NCBI GenBank assembly: GCA_031841125.1
Contig: CM063107.1
Span: forward strand, 26,492,499-26,556,498
Length of the DNA: 64,000 nucleotides
Source of the DNA: Acanthococcus lagerstroemiae
Taxonomy: Eukaryota; Arthropoda; Insecta; Hemiptera; Eriococcidae
Reading direction: 5' to 3'
Both the position numbers and the translations under genes were made by a program. Below the pieces are notes generated by a model, which ran no database searches, was not told the origin of the DNA, and saw only the letters and a program-made list of their open reading frames with translations. Positions 1 to 11,204 of the stretch are shown here, in pieces (the first letter of the stretch is position 1; every line of letters starts with the position of its first letter).

Positions 1-323
1 AATAACGCTACAAATTTCGCCGGTAGCTTGTTGGAATGGGCATTCATTCCTCTATTACCTACTATCCTTAACTCAAAATTTGTCGGATCGACAAAGTTAC
101 CCCTTTTTATAGAAACTGCCACATTATGTATAGTTGACACAAAATATAGTAAAGATATAGAGACAGATATCAGAAAAACATAAGAATTAGGACATGCTCA
201 ATATAAATATCACCAATAGCTAGCTTCTCCTTTCCTACTGATAAGACACAATGATAGCCTGAAAAATTCAATAAAGATAGTCATGAGATGTTTCTGTGTA
301 CTGCTGATAAGACATATAGGTAG

Positions 324-1236
324 ATGTTACAGTACATGATGTAAACTTGGGATTGAACGTGAATTCCCAGGCAAGTACGTTGTATCCCAGCGTCATTGGG
401 CCGTGGTGTTAATGACCGGGATATGACGTAATTTACATAGCTACTTGGGCCATGTTGGTATACGTTCAAATTATCATCACTTCCCGAGCTGATCCACCTT
501 GCCCAGTACAGTTCGGGAAATGACGTGCGCATTATTGTATTATACTGTCTGAAATGTTCCAAAATGTCAACTAAATGACTAAATTTTCCGAAAAATGTCG
601 ATTTTGAAGATTCATGTGTGTGTGGGAGAAGGGCTCACTCCACTCCTGCATATTTCATATTATAGATTATCTGTTTTGTCAATTTTGCTTGAATTCGATC
701 TACTTTGAATGAGTTTGGTTATTGTTGACCTATTCAAGCCAAATAGAGAAATCTCCCTTTGGACCTCAGGCTTCCTGGTACCCGATGCGTAATCTGTTAC
801 CCTCTAGTTACCCAGTTACCCACCGAAAAGTTACCAATTTGTTACCTTCGGGTTACCCTTGTTCCCGTTTAGTTATCCCGGTAACTGGTGGGATTTTGCG
901 CATCGGATATATATTCTCAGAGTTACCCGTTCCCAGTATGACGACAAAACTGAAGAGTTTTAAAATAAACTATTTTAGCTGTTTAGCCGGACTACTCATA
1001 TCAAGATGGCCCAAAATGCCAAGATTTCCCCAGATGTATTGGGAAATCTTGAGAAAGCCCGGTCCAATTCTAATATTATCTGAAATTTACAAGACTTCCC
1101 AAATAAATTGTAGACGAAAGGGGTATTCACGATATTTCCCGGTTTTTAACGTGCATGCCCGTTGGTTTTCATAGTTAACGTTATCTCTCGGCCATTAACG
1201 TCATTATCAGATTTACATCATGTACTGTAACATAGA
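324..1236. repeat. Weak outer inverted repeat around 0.3-1.2 kb
   Basis: A ~22-bp block containing GTTACAGTACATGATGTAAA near 327 recurs in opposite orientation near 1210-1234 (TTTACATCATGTACTGTAAC). The intervening DNA holds the GTTACC-rich inverted repeat. The blocks could be the ends of one old element of about 0.9 kb, but similarity fades quickly inside them. No target-site duplication was found. Confidence 0.4.
779..909. repeat. GTTACC-rich short inverted-repeat element
   Basis: The ends are near-complementary: CCCGATGCGTAATC on the left, and GATTTTGCGCATCGG on the right. Between them the motif GTTACC or AGTTACCC recurs at least six times in about 70 bases. An open frame of 150 codons runs through this repeat and out of it, but it shows no recognisable domain and is best explained by the repeat composition. 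Probably a MITE fragment or a local minisatellite. Confidence 0.5.
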
Positions 1237-1239
1237 CAT

Positions 1240-3880
1240 AGAGATCGACATAAAACAGCCATGAGACTTAGGATGTCATACCTGATGTAAATATTACTGA
1301 CAGCTACCATTTTTTCTTTACTGATAACTGAGAAGACATAAAGATAGACATGTGACTCAAGCCACATCTGACAGGTTGCCTATCCGATAAACACCAGGGG
1401 TAAACCAGTTATCGGCGACGGCAGTTCTCCGTTTTTCTATGGAGTATTTCAGGTTGATGTCACAGAACTACTTTTAACCCGGAAGACTGACCCTTTCTAT
1501 AGTTTCCAAGCTCGGTTTGTCATAAGCAGAGACATCCCCAGCTGCGTGATGACTAGATGACGTTATCAATGTTGATCTCTTTTATGACGTCATTATTGTC
1601 GTCTTGTCTGAGTTACTTAGCCATAACGTCACAATCAGTTTTACAGTTCAATGGTTGTGGCTTGTGTCTGGCCAAAGGTGGGATCCCCCTAGTTATAATA
1701 TAGACATTCTACTCTAGCAATAAGATAAACGAATCAAAGGGTAGGGGAAAGGAGTGCTGTACAATATTTGTCTTCAGAACAGAACTTCGGCGCTTGTATT
1801 TCACGTCCGATGCTCCGCTGATTTCTTTTCTAAACAAAATCGAGAATACGCATTCGAACAAATATTTTCTATCATACAATTTGAAAAGCCGTTCCATCTA
1901 AATCTCGATTCCTTCTTATCACCATTTCATCTCGCGGTAATAGAACTCTCTCCCCCACGCAACACCCACCGAAATCTGCAAACTAAATAAAGCTGGAACT
2001 TGCGAAAAGAAAACGAACCGAAAGATAAATACGACGAAATTAAATAAAGCAGCTCGTAAAGGAAAGGCAAAAAAAAAAAGAAAAGAATATAAGGTAAAAA
2101 TAAAAAGTGTATCAGAAAAGTTCGAAGACAACGAAGGGAATGTTATATAGAATAAATGAAGTTGGCCACGATGGCCGATAAAAACGATAGCTTGCGTCAT
2201 AGGTATATCCTTCGGTGATTTGAAAAATAAATGGACCCTATCAAAGGTTATATTGGTACGGAATAGAGTGCGAATGGGACGGATAAAATAAACGCACCGC
2301 GGACTATGTCTGGGGAAATTTTCTCTCCCTTTTGGGATTTATCACAATCGTCGAACCATTTTGTTTTATAGATGGGTCAGCGAATCTCTTTCTTTGATTG
2401 TCAACTTCTAAATTCGTTCGCCTTTTTATTTCCCATTCCTTCGACCGACGTTTTTCCTTCGCCACTTTTTTGGAGTTTTCTCTTTCCTCCCTGCTCTCGT
2501 CTCTGTTTATACTTCAAAATGGATTCGAGCACTGTTCACTCCGAGGTATATTTACAATCCCTGTTTACGTAATCGTGTCACGATGTCTTCAGAATCGAAG
2601 TAAAACAAATTTTTCGTTTTTTATACCGGAGTTATTTTTTCGTTATTTGTTTCTCTTTTTCTATACAATCAGCTCCGTGTATTCAAGCTCGTTTTTCCTT
2701 TTTTCCCTTCCTTCTTTTTCAGTTATTTTTTTCATTTATTTATTCAGTCCGCTTCTGAAACGAAAATAACTGACTGCGTATCAATTTCGAATTGTGGTTC
2801 CTGATTAAAAATCTGAGAACTGCTTTCGTTTTAACTTAATCGAATCAAGCCTCGAGCACACGCGTTGATTTCGTAACAAGAAAAATACTTTTCAGTTGTA
2901 TTTTGAAACGGCCAGCATTGGGAAATGAAAAGAGTAGTCGATGTAGTTCATGCTTATAATTCAGTGAGACTGAAACTCCGCAGAAATACCTTATTTGAAA
3001 ACCAATTACGAAAATACCTAATTTGGAAGCTAATTTTGAATGAACGGCCGATCATTTCGATTAATTTTTTGATCAGTAAAACAGGGTCTGTTAAAAGTAA
3101 CGATGATGAAGTTTTCCAAAAAGATTCGATTAATCGCATCGGGTGAATCGAAAACTGAAGAAATTGATTCTGATAAGCATCACTCCAAAAGGAATGGATC
3201 CATTTGAAAATTTAGAAGAATTTTGCACGACTTCATAAAAATTTTTTAATGTCTCGTTAAATCTTTGAAATGTTTTATGCGTATTTGTAAGGTTTTGAGA
3301 ACATTGGTACAATGTTTCAAGAGTTTTCAAAAATATTCTATGAAAATTTAATTTAAATAGAATGCTACCAGGAGTGATTCCACTGGACGCCAAGAATAGG
3401 GTCCAAGGGGCTTGGATCCAGGGCATCAACAAATGAAAAATTCACCAAATATGACAAATCCTTAATGCATTTGAAAAAAGCTCAAGTTTTCACTTGTATT
3501 TTCTTATTTGATTCAAAAATTGGAAAAGTAGAGGCCTCAACAATTCTGGACCCCGGAGCCTCAAATCGTTAATTTGATCCTGGTATAAAACAACAAATAT
3601 CGATTCCCGACAAAAAAAAAATTGAAAATATTTTAGAATAGTTGCGTCATCTTAGGAACATTATTGGCATTTTAGAACATGCACATTTCTATACGAGTTC
3701 AAATTTCCATTCATTTATTACAATAAAACGCTTATTTCGCAGTCAAATATCCTCAGTAATGAAATTCGAATTTCAAATTGGTAAAGTATCTGTCACTATC
3801 ATAATTGTAAGCTATCTACAACAAATGTAATATGTTCATTGCCGAGAGGCATTAAAGAACAAATAAATAAGTAAATAAAT
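1240..3880. other. AT-rich stretch without a recognisable gene
   Basis: Only short unconvincing open frames are present. They are made largely of Phe, Ser, Leu and Lys runs caused by T-rich and A-rich tracts near 2050-2100, 2400-2770 and 3590-3620. Part of 1230-1350 loosely resembles 130-260 in the same orientation. No protein family, RNA gene or clean repeat boundary was seen. Confidence 0.5.
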
Positions 3881-3904
3881 TGGGAACAAGCATGGATGAA
3901 AATA

Positions 3905-4645
3905 TAGGGTGGGGTGAACACTAGCCCCCCTCATAATTTGGCAGTTGGCAAATTTTGAAACTGTTCATTTGAATTTTTTATTTCCTATGAATGTTTCTTT
4001 GTTTTTATTTTCAATTAAAAAATCGACAAATTTTTAATTTAAAAAAAATTCTGTCAGCGAATTTTTAGTTTAAAAAAAAATTTGTCGGCAAATTTTTCTT
4101 CTCCATCTTCCAAAACTGAAAGTCAAATTTCGTTTCTGAAAATGGAGTACTTTTTTTTTTTTTTTTTTAATGGAACCAACTGAGGAGACGAATCAGAGGA
4201 AATTCAGAAAAAAATACCACCAAGAGTAAATAACAACCACCTTAATGTGTAAAGGAAATTGTGTATTCCTCTAAAGTATTTCTAACATCCTTCCAGTTTA
4301 CTTTCTCACACTAGGGTATGCTCATGTGCGCAAATGTGAGTGTTTGGGGATAAGGTTCCAATTACATTTGCAAGAACGAAACTATGGGGGGGGGTGAAAC
4401 AATCCCAATAATTTAATAGTCAGCAAATTTTGAAACAGTACATTTGGATTTTTTATTTTCTAAGAACATTTGATTGTTTGTTTATTATTTTTTTTTTCAA
4501 TTAGAAATATTTTGATTAACAAATCGGCAAATTTTCAAATTAAAAACAAAATTTGTCGGCGAGTTTTTAGTTTTCAAAAAATATCAGTCAGCAAATTTTT
4601 CTTCTCCACCTCCCAAACTGAAAATCAAGTTTCGCCTCTGGGAAC
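3905..4645 (+). repeat. Dispersed repeat family R1, two + copies with shared middle
   Basis: Two related units lie at about 3905-4140 and 4385-4645. Each begins with a G-rich tract followed by GGGTGAA, then a segment with AATTTGGCAGTTGGCAAATT-like text. Each continues with several blocks containing AAATTTGTCGGC and ends in a TTCTCCACCTCCCAAACTG-type block. The DNA between them (about 4165-4350) is also shared, inverted, with 29105-29305. Two further copies lie inverted at 26965-27165 and 29760-30055. No coding capacity is visible. The class is unknown; an old non-autonomous element or retrotransposon tail is possible. Confidence 0.7.
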
Positions 4646-4699
4646 AAGCATACCGTAAGAAGTCTTGACGTAATTTTATGATGGTACGGAAACGTCAGA

Positions 4700-5640
4700 C
4701 AACATTTTTAATTTTACTAATTTATAAATAGTTAGGTCAAGAAGCCCTGTAGTGTTACAGGGGCAGAGGTAACGCTCGAAACAACATAAGATGAGACAAA
4801 AGCGGCTGAAAAATATCAACCCCTTGTGGTGCTAGAGGGGTAGGGACAAAGCTCGAAAGAACATAAAGATGAAATAAGCGGTCTAAAAATAGAAAACAAA
4901 AAGTGTATGAAACTGTTATATGTTACCTTACCAATTTTATAAGATCATAGCCCCCTGCGGCAATATTGGGGTATGAGTTAAAGTCAAAATAATATCAAAA
5001 AGAACTTAGCGGACCAAGTCCATCACCCCATACAGGCATAAATAACGCTAAATCTACTAATTTATAAACATTTAGTTATAAAAATAACTATAATGACAAA
5101 CTACTATGTAAACCTCCATTTGAATTTTGACTCATGTTAAGCCAAGGAAAAATTTCAACATTTTTCAACAAAATTCTGCATACTTCATTTTTATTTTGGA
5201 ATTCAACTTTTTAAACTCATCCGACCTCCAAATTAATTCATTTTTTTTGTCATTTTCGTCCAGTAATCTAGGATGAAATCATGGGAGAGGGTTGACTTTT
5301 TATTTTGAACGTATTCCTTCGAGAAAAAAAAACACTAAGGGTTTTCATATTTTTTTAGAGCTTTTTTTGGCCATGGGGGTTGAACCCGGAACCCCCTTAA
5401 ATAACGCCACTGTTTTCGTTCCACCCTAATGAGAACTCCTCTGATAAAACTCTCTCTATATATCCAACTCGCCGTCAAATGGAGAAAGCTGGAAAAATAT
5501 TCACTCGTGAATGATCAAAATTATGGTCACTTAGCAAAATCGGATTTTTATAGTAAGCAGGACAGCTTTGTTTTCCGCAGTTGACAAAACTAACAGTTCG
5601 TAATTGGGAAATTTTTCATATCTCTACCCTACCGAACAGA
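4700..5640. other. AT-rich stretch, possible weak duplication
   Basis: No gene was seen. A phrase containing AGGGGCAGAGGTAACGCTCG near 4758 is echoed near 4838 by GGGGTAGGGACAAAGCTCG, each followed by AAACAACATAAGATGA-like text. This suggests an old ~80-bp tandem duplication. A third weaker echo lies near 4950-5010. Confidence 0.4.
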
Positions 5641-5659
5641 GTCACTAAATGAGTAGGCC

Positions 5660-5875
5660 AGAGAGCGCCGAAGTTTATTAATCTCATATGGAGCGAGATG
5701 AAATTTTTACAGTTAATATCGCACTTTTTCTAAAAGTAGGAGAAAAAATTTCGGATTTTTTACTTTGTTTACTTTTATAGGTTTTGTGCAATTTTTTTCA
5801 TATGGAGCGGCGCTCCACATGGAAACTGTCAGGTGGAGCAACTGCTTCTCGCTCCATATGGGTTCGGCGCCACAA
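5660..5875. repeat. Short inverted repeat with CATATGGAGCG motif
   Basis: GCGCCGAA followed closely by CTCATATGGAGCGAGA (5665-5699) is mirrored by TCTCGCTCCATATGGGTTCGGCGC (5846-5870). A central block near 5798-5822 (CATATGGAGCGGCGCTCCACATGG region) is itself palindromic. This could be a small palindromic element. No clear flanking duplication was identified. Confidence 0.4.
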
Positions 5876-5884
5876 TGTGAGTAC

Positions 5885-6080
5885 GTTAGATTCATTCAGA
5901 CACTTTGAGCGTGGCTGTCTTGTTAGTAATCAAACTTGGTTAAGTCTCGTTCTTAGAATATTTTGGGCTCTCATAAGACTTTACTCAGACTTCGTTACGA
6001 CTCATTTAGACTCCGTTGGAAATGATTCCGACCGCGTTACGAATCATTCATACTTTTATAAGATGCATTCGGATTTCTTG
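5885..6080 (+). repeat. Degenerate GACTC-type short-period array (locus 1)
   Basis: Short phrases such as AGACTTTACTCAGACTTCGTT, ACGACTCATTTAGACTCCGTT and ACGAATCATTCA follow one another every 10-20 bases. Similar arrays occur at 35500-36010, 38340-38900 and 60500-61080, and in reverse orientation at 40065-40205. The open frame across the array is repeat-driven and has no family match. Confidence 0.45.
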
Positions 6081-6990
6081 ACGACCCCAGCACGGAGGGA
6101 TAACTAGATCAGTAAAGGGCGATTCTGGAAGGGTATGAGGCAGAGAGGAAAACTCCTCCCTACTCCGAAAAAAATTCGAGGAATCGTAGGCCCCCGTCCT
6201 TGAAAAATCGCTACTGATTGCGATGTTTTTATATTAGATGTAAAAAAATAGAAATTAGGATGCCTCTTGAAAAATTTAAAAAAGTTTCGCAGAGATCATA
6301 GCTCTTGACTTCAACTTTTACTCTGCGGGATAGTTTTCAACAGAAATAGACTAATAATGATTTTTACAGTATCGCCTTTCTTTAACACTCAGTTTAGATG
6401 TAGGGAGAAAATTACAGGCCTTAGGGCTTTTGGATGCTGAACTTCCACCTGCGTTTTTGTGGGGGCAAAGGCAAGATTTTCATTCACGGATCTTGTACTT
6501 TTAACTGTTACCTCCGAGAACAAACCGAATCTGCGCACAATAGCCTGAGATCTTGATGAAACTTGTTTCTATAATGACAATGGTCATCCTAAATTCTCAA
6601 AGCGATACGTGAACAGATTTGTGGTCTATTTTACCCTCGATGATGTTATTTGGACCGGTCTAGGCTGCGCAGACCTATCGACAATCTCCGGCTGCGTTTC
6701 TCTTTCCAACCTCCTATTCCCTACCTTGCCAATGTAACTCCATATCGCTCCTTAAGGCCTCTAGCATCAAAGTAATCCAACCGTTTCTGCGCTATGACTG
6801 TCCTCTTCTAATAATTGTATTGCTCTCTCTCTCTTTTCATCCCTTAGTTGGGTCAAATTCCTAAGATCAGTTGGTAATGTAGGGGTAGGTTGGAGTCACA
6901 AAAGCCACTCTTCGCGTGTCTGTCGAACCAATCTAAAGCTAGCTCATTGTTTAGGCAAGTTGCTCTCTATCTCTTTCCTAAGTTATCCCG
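6080..6990. other. Unassigned intergenic stretch
   Basis: No gene, RNA or clear repeat was recognised here. The last 40 bases grade into the minisatellite that follows, since a diverged unit may start near 6955. Confidence 0.4.
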
Positions 6991-7440
6991 CCTTCTTCAC
7001 TCTCTGCGTTACCAGTCCGCTGTTTTGGCAGGTTACAGTGATCCCGCTTCTCACACTTCGCGTCGCTAGTCCAGTGTTTTGGCAGGTTACGGCCATCTCA
7101 CTTCTCATACATTCTTCCCGCTCCAGGTCTCCAGCCCGCTGTTTTGGCATGTTGCCGCTATCCCACTTCTCACGTTCTTCAACCTTCGCGTCGCTAGCCC
7201 GCTGTTTTGGAAGGTTATAGCCATCCTGCTTCTCAAACGTTTCTCACGCTTCGCGTAGCTAGTCCGCTATTTCGGCAGGTTACAGTCACCGTACTTCTTA
7301 CACATTCTTCTCCCTCTGTGTCGCTAGCCTACTGTTTTGGCGCGTTGCGGCCATTCTGCTGCTCAGCGTTCCTCACGACCCGCGTCGCTAGCCTGCTGCT
7401 TTGGTAGGTTGAGGCCGTTCCGCTTTCCACGCTCTTTTCA
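6990..7440 (+). repeat. Degenerate ~65-bp minisatellite
   Basis: About seven units of roughly 53-67 bp. Each contains a core close to CTGTTTTGGCAGGTTACGGCC, then a CCGCTTCTCACA-type block, then CTTCGCGTCGCTAG. Cores fall near 7019, 7072, 7140, 7202, 7267, 7332 and 7397. Unit length is not a fixed multiple of three, and the frames that cross it change reading, so this is a decayed tandem repeat rather than a repeat protein. GC content is higher than in the flanks. Confidence 0.75.
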
Positions 7441-7449
7441 CGCACCATA

Positions 7450-9780
7450 TCGCTCTCTACGGCCTCCAATTTCTCTTTCACGCCCGTCCACATCCCCATT
7501 TCTCTTGTATAACCTCTCTTGTCAGCTCGACAGTCTGTCAGGTACAAGCGGCCGCTCGCAGCCGTCCACCACAGTCACCCCGCCACAGGGTGCACTCGTG
7601 TTCGCGTCGCATCAGTTCTTTTTTTTTTCTAACATTTTTTGCACCTCCTTCTGACATTTCTTATAATTACTTCTTGCAGGGCCGTACCCAGGATTTAAGT
7701 AACGGGGAGGGGGGCTCAGTCACAAATCCGCCCTCTTCTCCGTCTCAACCCATTGTTTTTTCATGTTTTTCTAGCCAATGGGGGAGGTGACTCCCCCGTC
7801 AGGGCGGCTCTGACTTGTTGTATTCCATGTGTAAGGTGTGCCAATTCACTTTTTCTTCTTCTGATGTATTCCAGAGCGCTTTCGGCTGTTATGCCATCAT
7901 CAGTAGACGAAATGGACATTAAACTGACTTGTATTAATCCACTACCTCTCTAAACAAAAGTTCGCGCCCATATATCGCGCGCGTGAAATCGTATACATCA
8001 ACTGTTGTGGTTTCTCGTTTTAATACATATTTTCATAACCGCCCTTCACTCATTATTGCCGTGCCGTGTCTTCGTTAGATAGGGTCGGTCGCTCACAATG
8101 CGTTCCAGTCATAGCGAAACTGCCGAGTCCCACTGCCTAACGTCCGACCAGTCTCCCCTACGTCCAGCCGGGCCGGACAGCCCGAGAATCACGACAAATC
8201 TATTGAAAAAAAAAAGGAAAACTTCTGTTTCCGGCGAATTACAGTCGTCGTACATTCTTCCACTCTTTTGGAAACCGGTACAACGCTTCAGAGCGGTCCA
8301 AATTGCTTTGAAAATAACCCGAAGCTGTACAGGTATCTTTCTCATTGTTTTTCCGGAACAGTCTCTTTTTTCAGAGAGCGGAAACATACCGAGGAAAAAG
8401 TCAAAATAAACATCTTCCCTACATACACAATAAAAAGGTAAAGTAGTCGCGATAAATAAAAATGTGCGCGCGCGTTGGGCGAAACAGGAGAAAATACAAA
8501 AGAAAGGAAAAAAAAAAGACAATGAAAAACGGAAAAAGCAATTTAAACGTAAGTACACCCTTAAATTGCGTGTCCTGCCCATCCATTTTCTTACTACAAA
8601 GAGTGCGCGAAGAATGGCATATCTTTTCATTTTCCAGCAACATTAATGATAACAAACTGGCGGCGGGCGTGATTCCCTGACAATGATTTTCCGCTTTCCG
8701 CGAGAAGAAAAGCGCTTAAGCGAAGTTAATTTAAATCATTCTCGGGTAATAAGATTTTTAAAAACTAGTAATTTATATAAAACGCGCGCTACCGCTTAAA
8801 TTTGGACAATTTTCTATGATGTTTTCAACATTTTTATTTACACGTTATGTCGCACTTTCGGCTGAAAAAGCTTTCTTCTATACCAGAAAATCTAAAATGG
8901 AAGAAATAACGTGTAGGGTGTGCTGACGACGGAAATACAAAAATTACAATTTACAGCACTCGTGATTAAGCAGGCACAAGAAAGAATGGATGTTGAGGGC
9001 AGCGCGAACAAGGTGCGTAAAAAGGGTAATGAAGATAAACAGCTAAGACACCTCATAATAATGTTTTCCAATGTGATTCTGATAGAAAAGTGCAAAGTAA
9101 TCTGTACGTATTTCTTCGAAGAGAAAAGGGAATCAATCAGGGACCTCTCTATGGGATGGGAGCAAAGAGAGCAGCTTACAGCCCTCACAAAAAAAAAAAA
9201 AAAAAAAATAGGTTATGGTTGTAAAATTTACAATTACAGTTGGAAAACTGACCATTTGACAACTGAAACTAACACCTGCACTATACTTGTAGTACTCGGA
9301 GCAGAAAAGTAATGACCAAAAGAAAGGTTAAAATCATTGCTGACTGAAAAATGAACGAGAACCGGCGGTGATCGACTGGGGCACTTGATGTTTTCAGAGA
9401 AAGATATTGTTCACGAACTGAGCATGAATACAAGTTTATTAGTGGATTTACGGATGCGCCAAAAAGTTAGGCGAATAAATTTATAATACTCACATGGATA
9501 TGTCTAATGTCTCACTACGTGAAAAATTCCGCAGTAAACGTTCCGCAGAAAAACGTTACCATCGTGATGTAGGTGCGTATTCCTCTCTACGCGATCATTC
9601 GTTCCATCACGTTTTGACCGGGCGATACGAGACTGGACTAGAGAAGGGAAAAAGGACTTTGCGCAAATTTCCTGAATTTGGCATGACTTTTCGCAAAAAA
9701 AAAAAAAAAAGGAATATTTTTGGGCAAACGAAGGGAACCTTAACTGGCTATAAGAAGACAATGATATTGCGCAAAACAAA
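7450..9780. other. Intergenic stretch with a TIR-like fragment
   Basis: Near 7679 the phrase GGGCCGTACCCAGGATTTAA precedes a G-rich tract and resembles the start of a MITE, but no matching right end was found. Poly-A or A-rich tracts occur near 8500, 9189 and 9697. The longest frame (173 codons on the - strand, 8109-8630) is rich in Phe, Arg and Leu, shows no domain and is not annotated. Confidence 0.4.
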
Positions 9781-9784
9781 CTTT

Positions 9785-10271
9785 CAAGACTGCGCACATC
9801 CAGGGAGATTAAGAGTTGCGCACCCTATACAACACCGTAAACTCTGAGGAAGGGAAGTGATTCTTTGGTCTGGCTGTAGCACCTACACAGAATCTTTCCT
9901 TTGCGGATTACGTTCTAGAGAAATATGTTCAAGCCGATGCACGATTTCCTCCACTGCTTTGGGCTAATTCACCTTCTGGAGACCCACGAACCACGAATGC
10001 TGCAGAAAGTTTCCATGCTCGTTACAATGGATTTTTTTATCACCCGCATCCGAACATTTACTTAGTTATCGACGCTATACTTGGTATCCAAAATGAAAGT
10101 GAGTTGAAAATTAACTCGATCATGAATAACTCGACAAGGCGCTGAGCGACGAAAGTTACTACCCGCATCAGAAAGTTAATGGACACCTACAAATCGTATA
10201 CGCAAAATAATATAGACCAGTTGCGGTACCTGAAACTAGTAGGGCACAGTTGCCAACCCAAAAATATTTAA
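9785..10271 (+). pseudogene. MULE-type transposase C-terminal remnant
   Basis: Read in one frame from about 9861, the DNA encodes FFGLAVAP, then YVLEKYVQADARFPPLLWA, TTNAAESFHARYN, FFYHPHPNIYLVID and ELKINSI. TGA follows at 10143-10145, and the same frame continues with DTYKSYTQNNIDQLRYLKLVG to a stop at 10269. The order FGL, then D-x-R-F-PP-x-LWA, then TTN-x-AESFH, then HPNI is what I know from the C-terminal part of MULE/FLYWCH-associated transposase-like proteins in insect genomes. Upstream, a relic of the preceding helix (an IQGD then LYNTVNSEEGK region) is readable, with stops at about 9798 and 9858. The upstream catalytic domain was not found, so this is a decayed fragment. Family assignment is by memory of motifs and is good but not certain. 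Confidence 0.7.
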
Positions 10272-10279
10272 TTTCAGTG

Positions 10280-11200
10280 AAACTGATGCACACATTTTTA
10301 ATCACGCCCTGCTTCCTGCAGACAGTCCTAAGCCTGTTGTAAGTGAGAAGGGAAATGTGATGCGCAAAGTCATTACATCTTTTTCCTGCCTATCCCACCT
10401 TCATTGGCGCAATATAGTTGGGATTTTCCCTTCCTATTTTCCATCAATTTGCGCAAAGTCATTGCGTCCCTAGAGAACACTTTGCAATGTGGGTATGAGC
10501 GTCAACGCGGTCGCCTGGACGACCTATGCCATATTCATGCAACAAAATATCCTTCCGTGCAGCGGTCGGACTTTTCATATTTTATTTAATAACTCACCGA
10601 CAACGTGAATTCGGTTCTCAGTTTTGTACTCAAATTCTGATAGACGAGGTTGATACACCAGGCCATTATTAATTAACTTGTCTGCGCAGTTCTGCCGTGC
10701 TTACCTGTAAACAAAACCAGAAAATAAACATTATAGGAATTGTAGATTACTACACAAGAGGGTAACATGAGCTTTTGACGAGTGCACAGTTTCAATCCTG
10801 TCGAGAGAAGGCTTCTGGAATGTAGGCAGGCCGTCAACACGATTGACTGAACGACATATCCATGCACAGAGTGTCACCAAACAGAAATTTTCCAAAAATA
10901 TGGCCTTTGTATGACTTTAGTATGACTTTGGTGTGACTTTTGTACGACATCTTTTCGGAACATTTTCACGACTAAAGAGAATTTCCACAAGGGAAAACAT
11001 TAATTCAAAAACATGCTAATTGCAAACAAAAATTTCGAAAAAACTTAATAACTAAACAATAACGAAGGAATTATAGCATCGCAGAAAATGTTGCAAAAAT
11101 CCTATTTTTCAATTAAATTTCAATTTGGTCATATTTTGAGTAGAAATATTGCGATTGTTTAGGAAGAATTACTAAATTTGTGAGAAATTAGAGGCAATTG
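10280..11200. other. Downstream flank of the MULE remnant
   Basis: No gene was seen. A phrase near 10550 (CCTTCCGTGCAGCGGTCGGACTTTT, described in part) recurs with changes near 12960, so this flank and the end of the 11.2-12.9 kb segment share a repeat. TGTATGACTTT-like phrases recur at 10907-10945. Confidence 0.35.
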
Positions 11201-11204
11201 TATG

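Noticed and set aside
722..1174. 150-codon + frame
   Set aside because: The first half is driven by the GTTACC repeat and the rest shows no domain.
8109..8630. 173-codon open frame on the - strand
   Set aside because: The composition is dominated by Phe, Arg and Leu from T-rich and A-rich text, with no recognisable domain, and it overlaps several + strand frames of similar quality.
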